The notes: generated by a model from the letters alone, not told the origin. A stretch of 5,557 nt of DNA from Ardenticatenia bacterium (GCA_026984385.1 JALSSH010000019.1:1-5557), one strand, 5' to 3'. Positions 1 through 5,047 are shown, counted from the stretch's first letter. Program-made: numbers and translations.

Positions 1-245
1 AAGACGTGGACGTGCAGGCGGACTATGTGGTGATGACGCTGGGCGTGCCGGAGAATTTATCGCCGGACACAGCCATCACGCAGATCGTGGGGCACAGCAC
101 CGAGCGTGTGCGCGAGGCCTGGTCAGAGCTGGGAGAAGCGCCGCTGTGGGCCAACGGCTACTACGTGGTCACGCCGCCGCGCCCGCTGACCGAGCGCGAG
201 ATCGCGCGGGTGTTGACCGTGCAGCGCAACGCCCAAAAAACATAA
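1..245 (+). CDS. Degenerate IS200/IS605 TnpA-like (Y1 HUH transposase fold) protein, 5'-truncated by the window
   Basis: The reading frame is open from the first bases and ends at TAA 243-245. A GTG at 6 exists but has no ribosome binding site in view, so the gene probably begins upstream and only about 80 C-terminal residues are seen. The residue pattern follows the second half of TnpA-type single-strand transposases: a strand with the spacing of the D-HVH-LL motif followed by P..LSP, then a G-S-x-x-R-x-R stretch, an L-W-x-x-G-Y-x-V-x-T segment, and a final helix ending I-x-x-x-x-x-x-Q. The family's metal-binding His-hydrophobic-His reads Y-V-V, and the catalytic Tyr of the last helix reads Val (I-A-R-V-L-T-V-Q). 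If the alignment holds, the protein cannot cleave DNA by the TnpA mechanism. It is either a decaying copy or a co-opted DNA-binding protein. The frame itself is undamaged. Family assignment is from memory of TnpA sequences, not a search. Confidence 0.5.
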   Translation, partial: DVDVQADYVVMTLGVPENLSPDTAITQIVGHSTERVREAWSELGEAPLWANGYYVVTPPRPLTEREIARVLTVQRNAQKT

Positions 246-354
246 TGCGGCCCCAAAAACAAGGGCGAGACGGGCGTTGGAATACGGCTGGATGCACGTG
301 ATGGAAGGCGTAAACGCGGTAAAGATTTAGACAGCGCCCATAGGAGAGCGACGT

Positions 355-657
355 ATGTTAACGAAAGCGCAGCTTGTCGCGCGTTTACGCGAGCACTATC
401 TGATCTTGGCGGCACGTTACGGCGTGAAGCGGATCGGCATTTTCGGGTCGTTTGCGGCGAGGCAAGCCACCGAGACCAGCGACGTGGACTTGGTGATCGA
501 ATTTGAGCGACCTATCGGCTTGCGGTTTGTGGAGCTTGCCGAATACTTGGAGCGTGTGTTAGGGCGACCGGTGGACGTGTTGACACCGGAGGGGGTGCGC
601 GGCATCCGTGTAGCACATGTTGCCCGTGAAATTCAAGAGAGCATCGAATATGTCTGA
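355..657 (+). CDS. MNT-type minimal nucleotidyltransferase (MntA-like)
   Basis: This 100-residue protein belongs to the DNA polymerase beta-like minimal nucleotidyltransferase family. The signature GSx10DxD is complete: Gly31-Ser32, then Asp43 and Asp45, with a likely third metal-binding Asp at 74 in the R-P-V-D-V-L strand. Length and motif spacing match stand-alone MNT proteins. Known relatives are antitoxins that add AMP to a partner HEPN toxin (MntA/HepT), so NMP transfer to a protein is the expected chemistry; the target here is unknown. The ATG at 355 has a good ribosome binding site, AGGAG at 342-346, eight bases away. The stop overlaps the start of the next gene by 8 bases, so the two are translationally coupled. 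No HEPN gene lies on either side: upstream is the TnpA-like frame, downstream a TPR membrane protein. Either the usual partner is replaced by the TPR protein or it is encoded elsewhere. Confidence 0.85.
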   Translation: MLTKAQLVARLREHYLILAARYGVKRIGIFGSFAARQATETSDVDLVIEFERPIGLRFVELAEYLERVLGRPVDVLTPEGVRGIRVAHVAREIQESIEYV

Positions 658-1906
658 AAGATCGCGGGAGAAGGGGGCCGATGTGGAAACAAAACGGAAC
701 GGAAAAATTCCGCCAAAATGGGTGGACGGTTTCGTCTATGCGTTAATCCTGGTGCTTGTGGTCACACCACTATTGCTATTGAGCTTGCCGCCGTTGATTT
801 ACTTAACCCAGGGCGGCAGCGTCGCCGAGACCGACATCAATTCAGCCGACCGCGTGCTCAGCTTTTTGCAGGGCGCGAGCGTGCTTATCGGCGGGGCGGT
901 GGCGGTCGCGGCGATCTACGGCTTCCGCAACGCCCAAGAGGTGCGCAAAGAGCTGCGCGAAGAAATGGCCCAAATCCGCGCGATGAAAGGTGAGCTGGAA
1001 GCCCGTCTCCAAGAGCAAATACAAAGGGCGCAAAGCGCGATTGAGGAGCTGCAACACAACACGCTAGACCTTTCCGAAGCCTACCGCGACTTGCTGCATC
1101 GTAACTATCGCCAGGCTTACGCGGTGGCGCGCTCGGTATTAGAACGCGATCCCGAAAACATCCAAGCGCTGTATATTTCCGGCTGGATGAGTATGCAATT
1201 TGTGCGTGAGCGCACCGTTGACGACGCGATCAACGACCTAGAAAAAGCGCTTGCTATCGCGCAAAAGGAAAAAACCTCGCCGTTGCGGTTAGCGACCATT
1301 CGGGCAGCGCTGGGCGTCATGTATCGTCGTAAAGGGAAAAAACTCAAGGAAATAGACCCCGACGAACGCGATACGTACTTTCAGAAAGCGAAAAAACTTC
1401 TTCTGGGCGCCCTGAACGACGCCCCGCGTATGTTGGACTTGTATTCCGAATCCTTCTACGGCCCACTTGGGGGATTGTATCGGGATATGGAACAGATCGA
1501 CGCGGCCATTGACGCTTACAGAAAAGCGACCGAGATCACGCCCGGGTCGTCGTATCCCTGGGGCAATTTGGCACAGTTGCTTTGGCAAAAGGGAGAACAC
1601 GACGAGGCAATGCGTGCCTTTAGCCGAACATATCAGGCCGCACAGCGCGAACAAGGTGCTATGCCGGAGGACTACTATCTCCGGATGGATATAGCCATGT
1701 CCGCAACGGTGTTGAAGCAGTTTGACGAAGCGCAAGAGGCGCTACAGGAGGCACTCCGTGTCAGCCGAACCGAGGAAATGCTAAACACCTCGCTAGATGG
1801 TTGGAAGCATCTGCTGGAGTCCTGCCCCGAAGGCGAGGACTGGGACGAAGTGCGGGAGCACCTGCAAAAAGGCCGAGACCAGGTGCAAACAGCGCTTGCC
1901 AAATAG
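650..1906 (+). CDS. Membrane-anchored TPR-repeat protein
   Basis: I chose ATG 650 (418 residues) over the in-frame ATG at 617 because AAGAGAG at 634-640 sits at ribosome-binding distance and the start overlaps the preceding stop. The first ~27 residues are charged and hydrophilic. Two hydrophobic segments follow (about 28-53 and 72-91), joined by a short acidic loop. Next come a heptad-rich, Glu/Gln/Arg-rich stretch (about 95-140, probable coiled coil) and helical TPR-like repeats from about 144 to 370. The clearest repeats are around 155-200 and 270-330, with A-x-x-x-Y/A-x-x-A-x-x-x-x-P spacing. Lys/Arg-rich flanks place both termini, and hence the TPR domain, in the cytoplasm. This suggests a scaffold that gathers partner proteins at the membrane. 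No enzymatic motif is seen, and no HEPN RNase motif (Rx4-6H). The overlap with the nucleotidyltransferase gene makes that protein a plausible partner. I do not recognise a named family. Confidence 0.8.
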   Translation: MSERSREKGADVETKRNGKIPPKWVDGFVYALILVLVVTPLLLLSLPPLIYLTQGGSVAETDINSADRVLSFLQGASVLIGGAVAVAAIYGFRNAQEVRKELREEMAQIRAMKGELEARLQEQIQRAQSAIEELQHNTLDLSEAYRDLLHRNYRQAYAVARSVLERDPENIQALYISGWMSMQFVRERTVDDAINDLEKALAIAQKEKTSPLRLATIRAALGVMYRRKGKKLKEIDPDERDTYFQKAKKLLLGALNDAPRMLDLYSESFYGPLGGLYRDMEQIDAAIDAYRKATEITPGSSYPWGNLAQLLWQKGEHDEAMRAFSRTYQAAQREQGAMPEDYYLRMDIAMSATVLKQFDEAQEALQEALRVSRTEEMLNTSLDGWKHLLESCPEGEDWDEVREHLQKGRDQVQTALAK

Positions 1907-1909
1907 CGC

Positions 1910-1950
1910 AAAAAAGCCCCACGCACCGGTCGGTGGAAGTGCGTGGGGGC
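1910..1950 (-). terminator. Rho-independent terminator of the minus-strand DUF35 pair
   Basis: A perfect 10-bp inverted repeat (1917-1926 with 1939-1948, core CCCCACGCAC) encloses a 12-nt loop. Read on the minus strand it is followed by six U (1915-1910). It lies about 50 bases past the stop of the OB-fold gene and abuts the end of the convergent TPR gene. On the plus strand no U-tract follows the hairpin, so it should not act as an efficient intrinsic terminator for the TPR operon. Confidence 0.75.
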
Positions 1951-1997
1951 GGCAGAGGACAGAAAGGCTGAGCGCCCGCCGTCCTTCGTGAGGGATT

Positions 1998-2387
1998 TCA
2001 ATCGGAAGAATTGTCGCCCGTTTCTGGCCGCAGGAGCGGGCGAAATTTTTGCCCGTAGATGATGATGCCGCGCGGCCCGTCGGTGCGCAGTTTGCGGATC
2101 GCCAGCTCCACGCGCATCCCGATCTGCGGCTCGCCGTCCAAATCGGTGAGCTGCGCGGTGATCAGCGGCCCTTCGTCCAACTGCACCAACGCCAACACAT
2201 ACGGCGCGTAAGGCTCAAAGGGTTCGGCGGGCGCGGTCACGGTGGTGTAGCTGTAGACCGTGCCTTTGCCCGAAAGCGGGAAAAGGTCCGCTGTTTCGTC
2301 CTCGAAGGGCTGCGGGCGGTTCAGACGCTCCCAAAAAGCGAGTTGGTGTTGGGCGCTGGTTTGCGGTGAGGGCTGTTGCGTGCTCAT
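1998..2387 (-). CDS. DUF35 OB-fold domain protein without its zinc ribbon
   Basis: I start this 129-residue protein at ATG 2387, which has AGGAG at 2393-2397 five bases away; a longer in-frame reading has no such support. Residues about 37-118 match the C-terminal OB-fold of DUF35 proteins: S-G-K-G-T-V-Y-S-Y-T-T-V, then A-P-Y-V-L-A-L-V-Q-L-D-E-G-P, then I-G-M-R-V-E, ending Y-G-Q-K-F-R-P. Known DUF35 proteins accompany thiolases or HMG-CoA-synthase-like enzymes and help bind or channel acyl-CoA. They normally carry an N-terminal four-cysteine zinc ribbon. Here the N-terminus (1-36) is a Gln/Ser/Pro-rich tail followed by a short helix, and the protein has no cysteine. The upstream gene, 16 bases away, resembles the missing half. 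No thiolase is in the window, so the acyl-CoA role is inferred only from the family. Confidence 0.75.
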   Translation of the reverse strand: MSTQQPSPQTSAQHQLAFWERLNRPQPFEDETADLFPLSGKGTVYSYTTVTAPAEPFEPYAPYVLALVQLDEGPLITAQLTDLDGEPQIGMRVELAIRKLRTDGPRGIIIYGQKFRPLLRPETGDNSSD

Positions 2388-2403
2388 CGTTGCTCCTGTG
2401 CGC

Positions 2404-2595
2404 TTAGCGCACGCGCTCGTAAGCGTCTTCGGCCTGCGGCTGCAAAGACAACGCCTCAAAACGGTACACGTCCTGGGCCACCATCACCGCCGAGGCGGTG
2501 TGTTGGGGCAACATCACCGCGCCGGTGTACGGGTCGCGGGTTGCCAAAAGACGGCTGCGGGTGGTTTTAAGTCGCCAATTGCGCGTAATGTCCAT
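2404..2595 (-). CDS. Small protein resembling a DUF35 zinc ribbon with all four cysteines replaced
   Basis: This 63-residue frame runs from ATG 2595 to TAA 2404. Its opening M-D-I-T-R-N-W-R-L-K resembles the N-terminal helix of DUF35 zinc-ribbon/OB-fold proteins. The expected ribbon (CxxC, about nine residues including a P, CxxC) lines up as Asp21, Thr24, Ala34 and Val37, with Gly25 and Pro30 kept. Residues 42-54 then resemble the lead into the OB-fold before the frame ends. The protein contains no cysteine and cannot bind zinc in the usual way. It lies 16 bases upstream of the OB-fold gene on the same strand, so the two are probably co-transcribed. The ATG has no good ribosome binding site next to it; the only strong Shine-Dalgarno-like sequence is 45-53 bases upstream. 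An in-frame extension back to ATG 2772 is possible but shows no family resemblance and would run into the upstream terminator. Alignment is from memory. Confidence 0.55.
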   Translation of the reverse strand: MDITRNWRLKTTRSRLLATRDPYTGAVMLPQHTASAVMVAQDVYRFEALSLQPQAEDAYERVR

Positions 2596-2611
2596 AGGTG
2601 CTTTGCGGCGC

Positions 2612-2629
2612 GCCTCACCCCAGTGAGGC
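2612..2629 (-). repeat. Perfect hairpin in the leader of the DUF35 pair
   Basis: GCCTCAC (2612-2618) and GTGAGGC (2623-2629) form a perfect 7-bp stem with a 4-nt loop, 16 bases upstream of ATG 2595. It separates that start codon from the strong Shine-Dalgarno-like sequence at 2640-2648. It has no U-tract and is not a terminator. It may shape translation initiation of the 63-residue protein. Confidence 0.5.
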
Positions 2630-2639
2630 CTTGCCGCGT

Positions 2640-2648
2640 CCTCCTTTC
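2640..2648 (-). promoter_or_regulatory. Start-less GAAAGGAGG (STAB-SD-like) in the leader of the DUF35 pair
   Basis: The minus strand reads GAAAGGAGG here, an extended match to the 16S rRNA anti-Shine-Dalgarno sequence. No ATG, GTG or TTG follows within ribosome-binding distance; the nearest plausible start is ATG 2595, 44 bases away beyond a hairpin. The same nonamer occurs in the leader of the solute-binding-protein gene. Identical sequence in Bacillus thuringiensis cry3A leaders (STAB-SD) binds 30S subunits and protects the mRNA 5' end; that role here is inference. Confidence 0.4.
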
Positions 2649-2661
2649 GCGTATGCTCCCA

Positions 2662-2675
2662 GGGCCACACGGCCC
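2662..2675. repeat. Inverted repeat GGGCC-acac-GGCCC
   Basis: A perfect 5-bp inverted repeat with a 4-nt spacer lies in the untranslated stretch upstream of the DUF35 pair. It would form a small GC-rich hairpin in the minus-strand leader. Function unknown. Confidence 0.35.
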
Positions 2676-2708
2676 GTTGCACAAACTGCGCCCACTTTAC
2701 ACGAACTG

Positions 2709-2722
2709 AGCTTTCAAAAGCT
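2709..2722. repeat. Inverted repeat AGCTTT-ca-AAAGCT
   Basis: A perfect 6-bp inverted repeat with a 2-nt spacer sits in the gap between the solute-binding-protein terminator and the DUF35 pair, where the promoter of the latter should lie. Symmetry and place would suit a dimeric repressor site, but I could not find a convincing -35/-10 pair next to it. Confidence 0.3.
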
Positions 2723-2776
2723 ATCAGATCGGGCGATTGACAGTTTTTGGCAGAAGGAGACGGGCAACACACGCCA

Positions 2777-2811
2777 AAGAAAAACGGGGACGCTCGGTTG
2801 AGCGCCCCCGT
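2777..2811 (-). terminator. Rho-independent terminator of the solute-binding-protein gene
   Basis: Arms 2784-2795 and 2800-2811 form a 12-bp stem with a GGTT loop on the plus strand; the single plus-strand mismatch (2790/2805) becomes a G-U wobble in the minus-strand RNA. UUUU-C-UUU follows on the minus strand (2783-2776). It lies 28 bases beyond the stop at 2839 and shows that the solute-binding-protein gene is monocistronic on its downstream side. Confidence 0.8.
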
Positions 2812-2838
2812 CGGTTAGCTGAGAGAAGGGTGCGAGGC

Positions 2839-4596
2839 TTAGCCGCCGCGCGCCGCCAACTGCATTTCCTGATCGATGCTGCGCCAATCCCAGTGCGCGC
2901 CACCGAACAGACCGTCGGTCTCAACGGGGACATCGTACCAGGGCTTGATCAGCACGTAGTCAATGCGCATGAAGAGCGGGATGATCGGGAAGACGCCCTC
3001 TTCACCGAAGAGCATATCTTCGATGCGGGAGTACAGCTCGATACGGCGTTCCGGATCGCTTTCCTGCGCGGCCTCGATGATCAAGTCGTCCACCTCAGAG
3101 CAAGGACGCATGAAGTCGTTTTGGCCTTCGCAGTAGAGCACTTCGTTGACCCAGTTGTTGGCGTCCGCGTAGTCCGGCCCCCAGCCGAGCGTCCACATAT
3201 TGGGGCGGTCCTCAGGCGGGTTGTTCTTGTCCACCGTCTCCAGCAACACGGAGAACTCTTGCTGCTCGATGGTGAAGAGGTTCGGGTCGCAGCCCAACTC
3301 GCGTTCCAGCGAGGCGCTGAGGAATTCGGCCCACGTACCGGCGCCGGTGTAGGTCACGATCTCCAGGTTCGGGAAGCCTGCGCAGTTTTCATAGCCGGCT
3401 TCGGCCATTTGCGCGCGGGCGTAGTCCGGGTTGTAGCCAACGCCAACTTCGTTGATGGGCGGGGCGCCGAACATGCCGGGAGGCGTGAAGTGGATCATCG
3501 GGACGCCGCGATTCTGGCGCACTTCTTGCACAAAGGCTTGGCGGTCAACCGCCGCCGAGAAGGCACGACGGACATTCACGTTGTCGGTCGGCGCTTTGTT
3601 GGCGGCGAAGCCGAAGTAGAAGACGGCCAGGTCGGCAACTTGCTTCAGTTGATCGGAGTAGTTGGGGTCTTCCAGCACGCTTTGCAGCTCGGCGGTCGGC
3701 ACGCCGGAGGCGTCCACTTGGTTGTCTTGGTAGAGCGCGAAGGTGGTGCCAGCGTCCTCAACCACGGTGATGATGATGCGCTCGACGTTGCCCGGGCCGG
3801 CCAGCGCTTCCGGATAGTACGGGTTGCGCACATACACGCGGCGCACACCACGCACCAACTCGTCGATCACGAACGGGCCATTGGTCACAATCGTGCCCAC
3901 GTCGGTCCAGTTGTCGCCGTATTCCTCGATCACTTCGCGCGGAACGGGACGATAGATCCACATCGGGGTTTGGCTGAAGAAGTAGCCAGCGGCGAACTGC
4001 AGATGGATTTCCAGGGTGGTGTCGTCCAGAGCCTTGACGTTGACCACGTCGTAGCTTTCGGGCGTAATATCTTCAGCGGCCATATCGAAGAGCACGTCGC
4101 AGCCTTCGACAACCTGCTTGGCCATGTTGCTGTAGTAGGCGGCCAGGCGCGGGTCGCAGGCGCGCTTGATGCCATACTCGACATCGGCGGCGGTCACGTT
4201 GCGCAGCATTTCGGCCTCGTCGGTGTCCGGATTCCAGCGCACCCAGGGCACGTCGTCGCGCAAGTGGAAAGTCCAGACCAAACCATCGTCGCTGACATCC
4301 CAGCTCGTCGCCAGTTCGGGGACGATGGCGCCGGGGGTCATCGGGTCGTAGTTGGTCAGGCCCAGGAACAAGTTTTCGATCACGTTGATCGAGACCACAT
4401 CATCAGCACGCTGCGGGTCCAGCGTGGAGATTTGCGAGCTGGCCGTCAAGTAGTTGGTGATCGGCTCAGCTTGGCGCAACGTGGTGGTCAGCGTCACGTC
4501 CGCGCTGCTGGCGAACGTCATGCCGCTGGGCAACGCGGCCACGACCATCGTCAAGATGATCGCAAAAGAAAACGCCCGAAATGCATTCTTAAACAT
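2839..4596 (-). CDS. Family-5 extracellular solute-binding protein of an ABC importer (oligopeptide/nickel type)
   Basis: This 585-residue protein starts at ATG 4596 with a strong AGGAGGA (4601-4607) four bases upstream. Residues 1-32 are a Sec signal peptide: basic start, hydrophobic core about 10-22, and an A-x-A-like end near 29-32. No lipobox cysteine is present, so the mature protein is not obviously lipid-anchored. The SBP_bac_5 signature spans about 58-118 (T-L-D-P-Q, N-V-I-E-N-L, then V-P-E-L-A-T-S-W and W-T-F-H-L-R). T-N-G-P-F is at 238-242 and the G-W-G-P-D-Y-A-D region at 471-478. These proteins bind peptides, glycosides, nickel chelates or similar ligands outside the membrane and deliver them to a permease; the ligand cannot be read from sequence. 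Six cysteines (147, 166, 405, 436, 489, 499) could form three disulfides. No permease or ATPase gene adjoins it. Confidence 0.92.
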   Translation of the reverse strand: MFKNAFRAFSFAIILTMVVAALPSGMTFASSADVTLTTTLRQAEPITNYLTASSQISTLDPQRADDVVSINVIENLFLGLTNYDPMTPGAIVPELATSWDVSDDGLVWTFHLRDDVPWVRWNPDTDEAEMLRNVTAADVEYGIKRACDPRLAAYYSNMAKQVVEGCDVLFDMAAEDITPESYDVVNVKALDDTTLEIHLQFAAGYFFSQTPMWIYRPVPREVIEEYGDNWTDVGTIVTNGPFVIDELVRGVRRVYVRNPYYPEALAGPGNVERIIITVVEDAGTTFALYQDNQVDASGVPTAELQSVLEDPNYSDQLKQVADLAVFYFGFAANKAPTDNVNVRRAFSAAVDRQAFVQEVRQNRGVPMIHFTPPGMFGAPPINEVGVGYNPDYARAQMAEAGYENCAGFPNLEIVTYTGAGTWAEFLSASLERELGCDPNLFTIEQQEFSVLLETVDKNNPPEDRPNMWTLGWGPDYADANNWVNEVLYCEGQNDFMRPCSEVDDLIIEAAQESDPERRIELYSRIEDMLFGEEGVFPIIPLFMRIDYVLIKPWYDVPVETDGLFGGAHWDWRSIDQEMQLAARGG

Positions 4597-4655
4597 CAGC
4601 TCCTCCTATGAAGCTCGATAGAGAATTTTCGAATCTTTAGCCGTAAACGGATAAC

Positions 4656-4665
4656 GACTTAAGTC
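4656..4665. repeat. Perfect 10-bp palindrome GACTTAAGTC in the solute-binding-protein leader
   Basis: A fully symmetric decamer lies about 60 bases upstream of the solute-binding-protein start. It could be an operator half-site or chance; nothing else supports a role. Confidence 0.2.
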
Positions 4666-4720
4666 TTCCGCCGACCATTTGCCTCGGCGAGCAGGGAGAC
4701 CGGTGTCGTGGTTCTCTGCG

Positions 4721-4729
4721 CCTCCTTTC
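4721..4729 (-). promoter_or_regulatory. Start-less GAAAGGAGG (STAB-SD-like) in the solute-binding-protein leader
   Basis: The minus strand reads GAAAGGAGG, about 125 bases upstream of ATG 4596. No start codon follows within usable distance, and the gene has its own separate ribosome binding site. An imperfect hairpin (about 4691-4719) follows at once, giving the same order of elements as in the DUF35 leader. Position and sequence resemble the mRNA-stabilising STAB-SD element of Bacillus cry3A. The function is inferred. Confidence 0.4.
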
Positions 4730-4784
4730 TGCAAAGACACTCCAAAAGCCTTTCAAACAAGATTTTTTGATGCCCCTAACACTA

Positions 4785-4814
4785 AGTATAGCGAATTTGG
4801 GTGTGTAGAAACAA
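4785..4814 (-). promoter_or_regulatory. Candidate sigma70-type promoter for the solute-binding-protein gene
   Basis: On the minus strand TTGTTT (4814-4809), an 18-base spacer and TATACT (4790-4785) make a plausible -35/-10 pair. It predicts a start near 4778 and a leader of about 180 nt before ATG 4596. The -35 box overlaps the U-tract of the upstream terminator, so the next transcription unit begins where the previous one ends. Judged by eye only. Confidence 0.4.
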
Positions 4815-4858
4815 AAACGCAGGTGCTCATTGGCTCATCAAACGCGCGATCACCTGCG
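4813..4858 (-). terminator. Intrinsic terminator or attenuator upstream of the solute-binding-protein gene
   Basis: CGCAGGTG and CACCTGCG (plus-strand 4818-4825 and 4851-4858) form a perfect 8-bp stem with a 25-nt loop. Read on the minus strand it is followed by UUUUU-G-UUU. The nearest upstream gene ends about 200 bases away, while a promoter-like element lies at 4987-5017. It may therefore end a short RNA or attenuate transcription into the solute-binding-protein gene. Confidence 0.6.
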
Positions 4859-4982
4859 GGGACAGCCTAATAGAGAGCTGCACCGGATAAACGGGTTGGG
4901 ATAGAGATACGCGGTGTTGGTGAAAGTTTGCATGGTTAGGAATTTTATAGGTTGTGTGATGAGAGCTGCGTTGTGTCCCCGC
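4813..4982 (-). ncRNA. Candidate ~170-nt structured leader or small RNA
   Basis: This non-coding stretch is bounded by a promoter-like element and an intrinsic terminator. Its 5' end (GCGGGGACA in the minus-strand RNA, 4982-4974) is perfectly complementary over 9 bp to TGTCCCCGC (4864-4856), 109 bases on. The latter overlaps the 5' arm of the terminator by 3 nt, so the two helices compete in part. GAGAGCTGC occurs twice on the plus strand (4873-4881 and 4961-4969), just inside the two arms. The interior is poor in G on the minus strand and shows only a weak further helix (4881-4885 with 4912-4916). I recognise no known riboswitch class, 6S, SRP or RNase P RNA. Confidence 0.3.
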
Positions 4983-4986
4983 CTAA

Positions 4987-5017
4987 ATTATATATAACAC
5001 TCGTCTGGATTTTGCAA
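4987..5017 (-). promoter_or_regulatory. Candidate sigma70-type promoter driving the structured leader
   Basis: On the minus strand TTGCAA (5017-5012) is followed after 17 bases by TATATA (4994-4989); an overlapping TATAAT (4992-4987) would give a 19-base spacer. The predicted start, about seven bases on at 4982, is the first base of the 9-nt arm of the long-range helix. The AT-rich patch stands out from the surrounding sequence. Confidence 0.4.
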
Positions 5018-5022
5018 GTTTT

Positions 5023-5047
5023 GCCTTTGTCGGATTTGCCGAAAGGC
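5023..5047 (-). other. Hairpin just after the DJ-1/PfpI gene
   Basis: GCCTTT...AAAGGC (5023-5028 with 5042-5047) and an inner CGG/CCG (5031-5033 with 5039-5041) form a 9-bp stem with a 2-nt bulge, starting eight bases past the stop. On the minus strand it is followed by AAAAC rather than a U-tract. It is not a standard intrinsic terminator; a 3'-end stabiliser or a Rho-dependent end is possible. Confidence 0.4.

Noticed and set aside
246..354. Possible insertion-sequence end hairpins after the TnpA-like frame
   Set aside because: Only a 4-bp repeat (GCGT-aa-ACGC, 308-317) is seen, too short to be an IS605-type end; no tnpB-like frame follows.
617..649. Upstream in-frame ATG at 617 as start of the TPR protein
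   Set aside because: It would add 11 residues with no ribosome binding site and a longer overlap with the nucleotidyltransferase gene. ATG 650 has AAGAGAG at suitable distance and a typical short overlap.
650..1906. The TPR protein as a HEPN-type toxin partner for the nucleotidyltransferase
   Set aside because: No Rx4-6H motif is present and the length, transmembrane segments and repeats do not fit HEPN proteins.
1998..2459. Longer form of the OB-fold protein beginning at 2459
   Set aside because: The extra 24 residues are Arg/Cys-rich, overlap the upstream gene out of frame and lack a ribosome binding site, while ATG 2387 has AGGAG five bases upstream.
2260..2709. Plus-strand frame of 149 codons
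   Set aside because: It overlaps both DUF35-like minus-strand genes, has no ribosome binding site, and its Arg/Cys/His-rich translation resembles no family.
2737..4611. A 624-codon open frame on the plus strand, antisense to the solute-binding-protein gene
   Set aside because: It is in the same codon register as the real gene and is open only because that gene avoids TTA, CTA and TCA codons. Its translation is His/Arg/Val-rich and repetitive with no family resemblance, while the minus strand has a signal peptide, a ribosome binding site and clear SBP_bac_5 motifs.
4679..4870. Plus-strand frame of 63 codons in the long intergenic region
   Set aside because: No ribosome binding site and low-complexity composition; it covers terminator and promoter signals of the opposite strand.
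4813..4982. 6S RNA as identity of the candidate RNA
   Set aside because: The terminal 5'/3' pairing fits loosely, but the G-poor interior cannot form the long interrupted helices around a central bubble that define 6S RNA.
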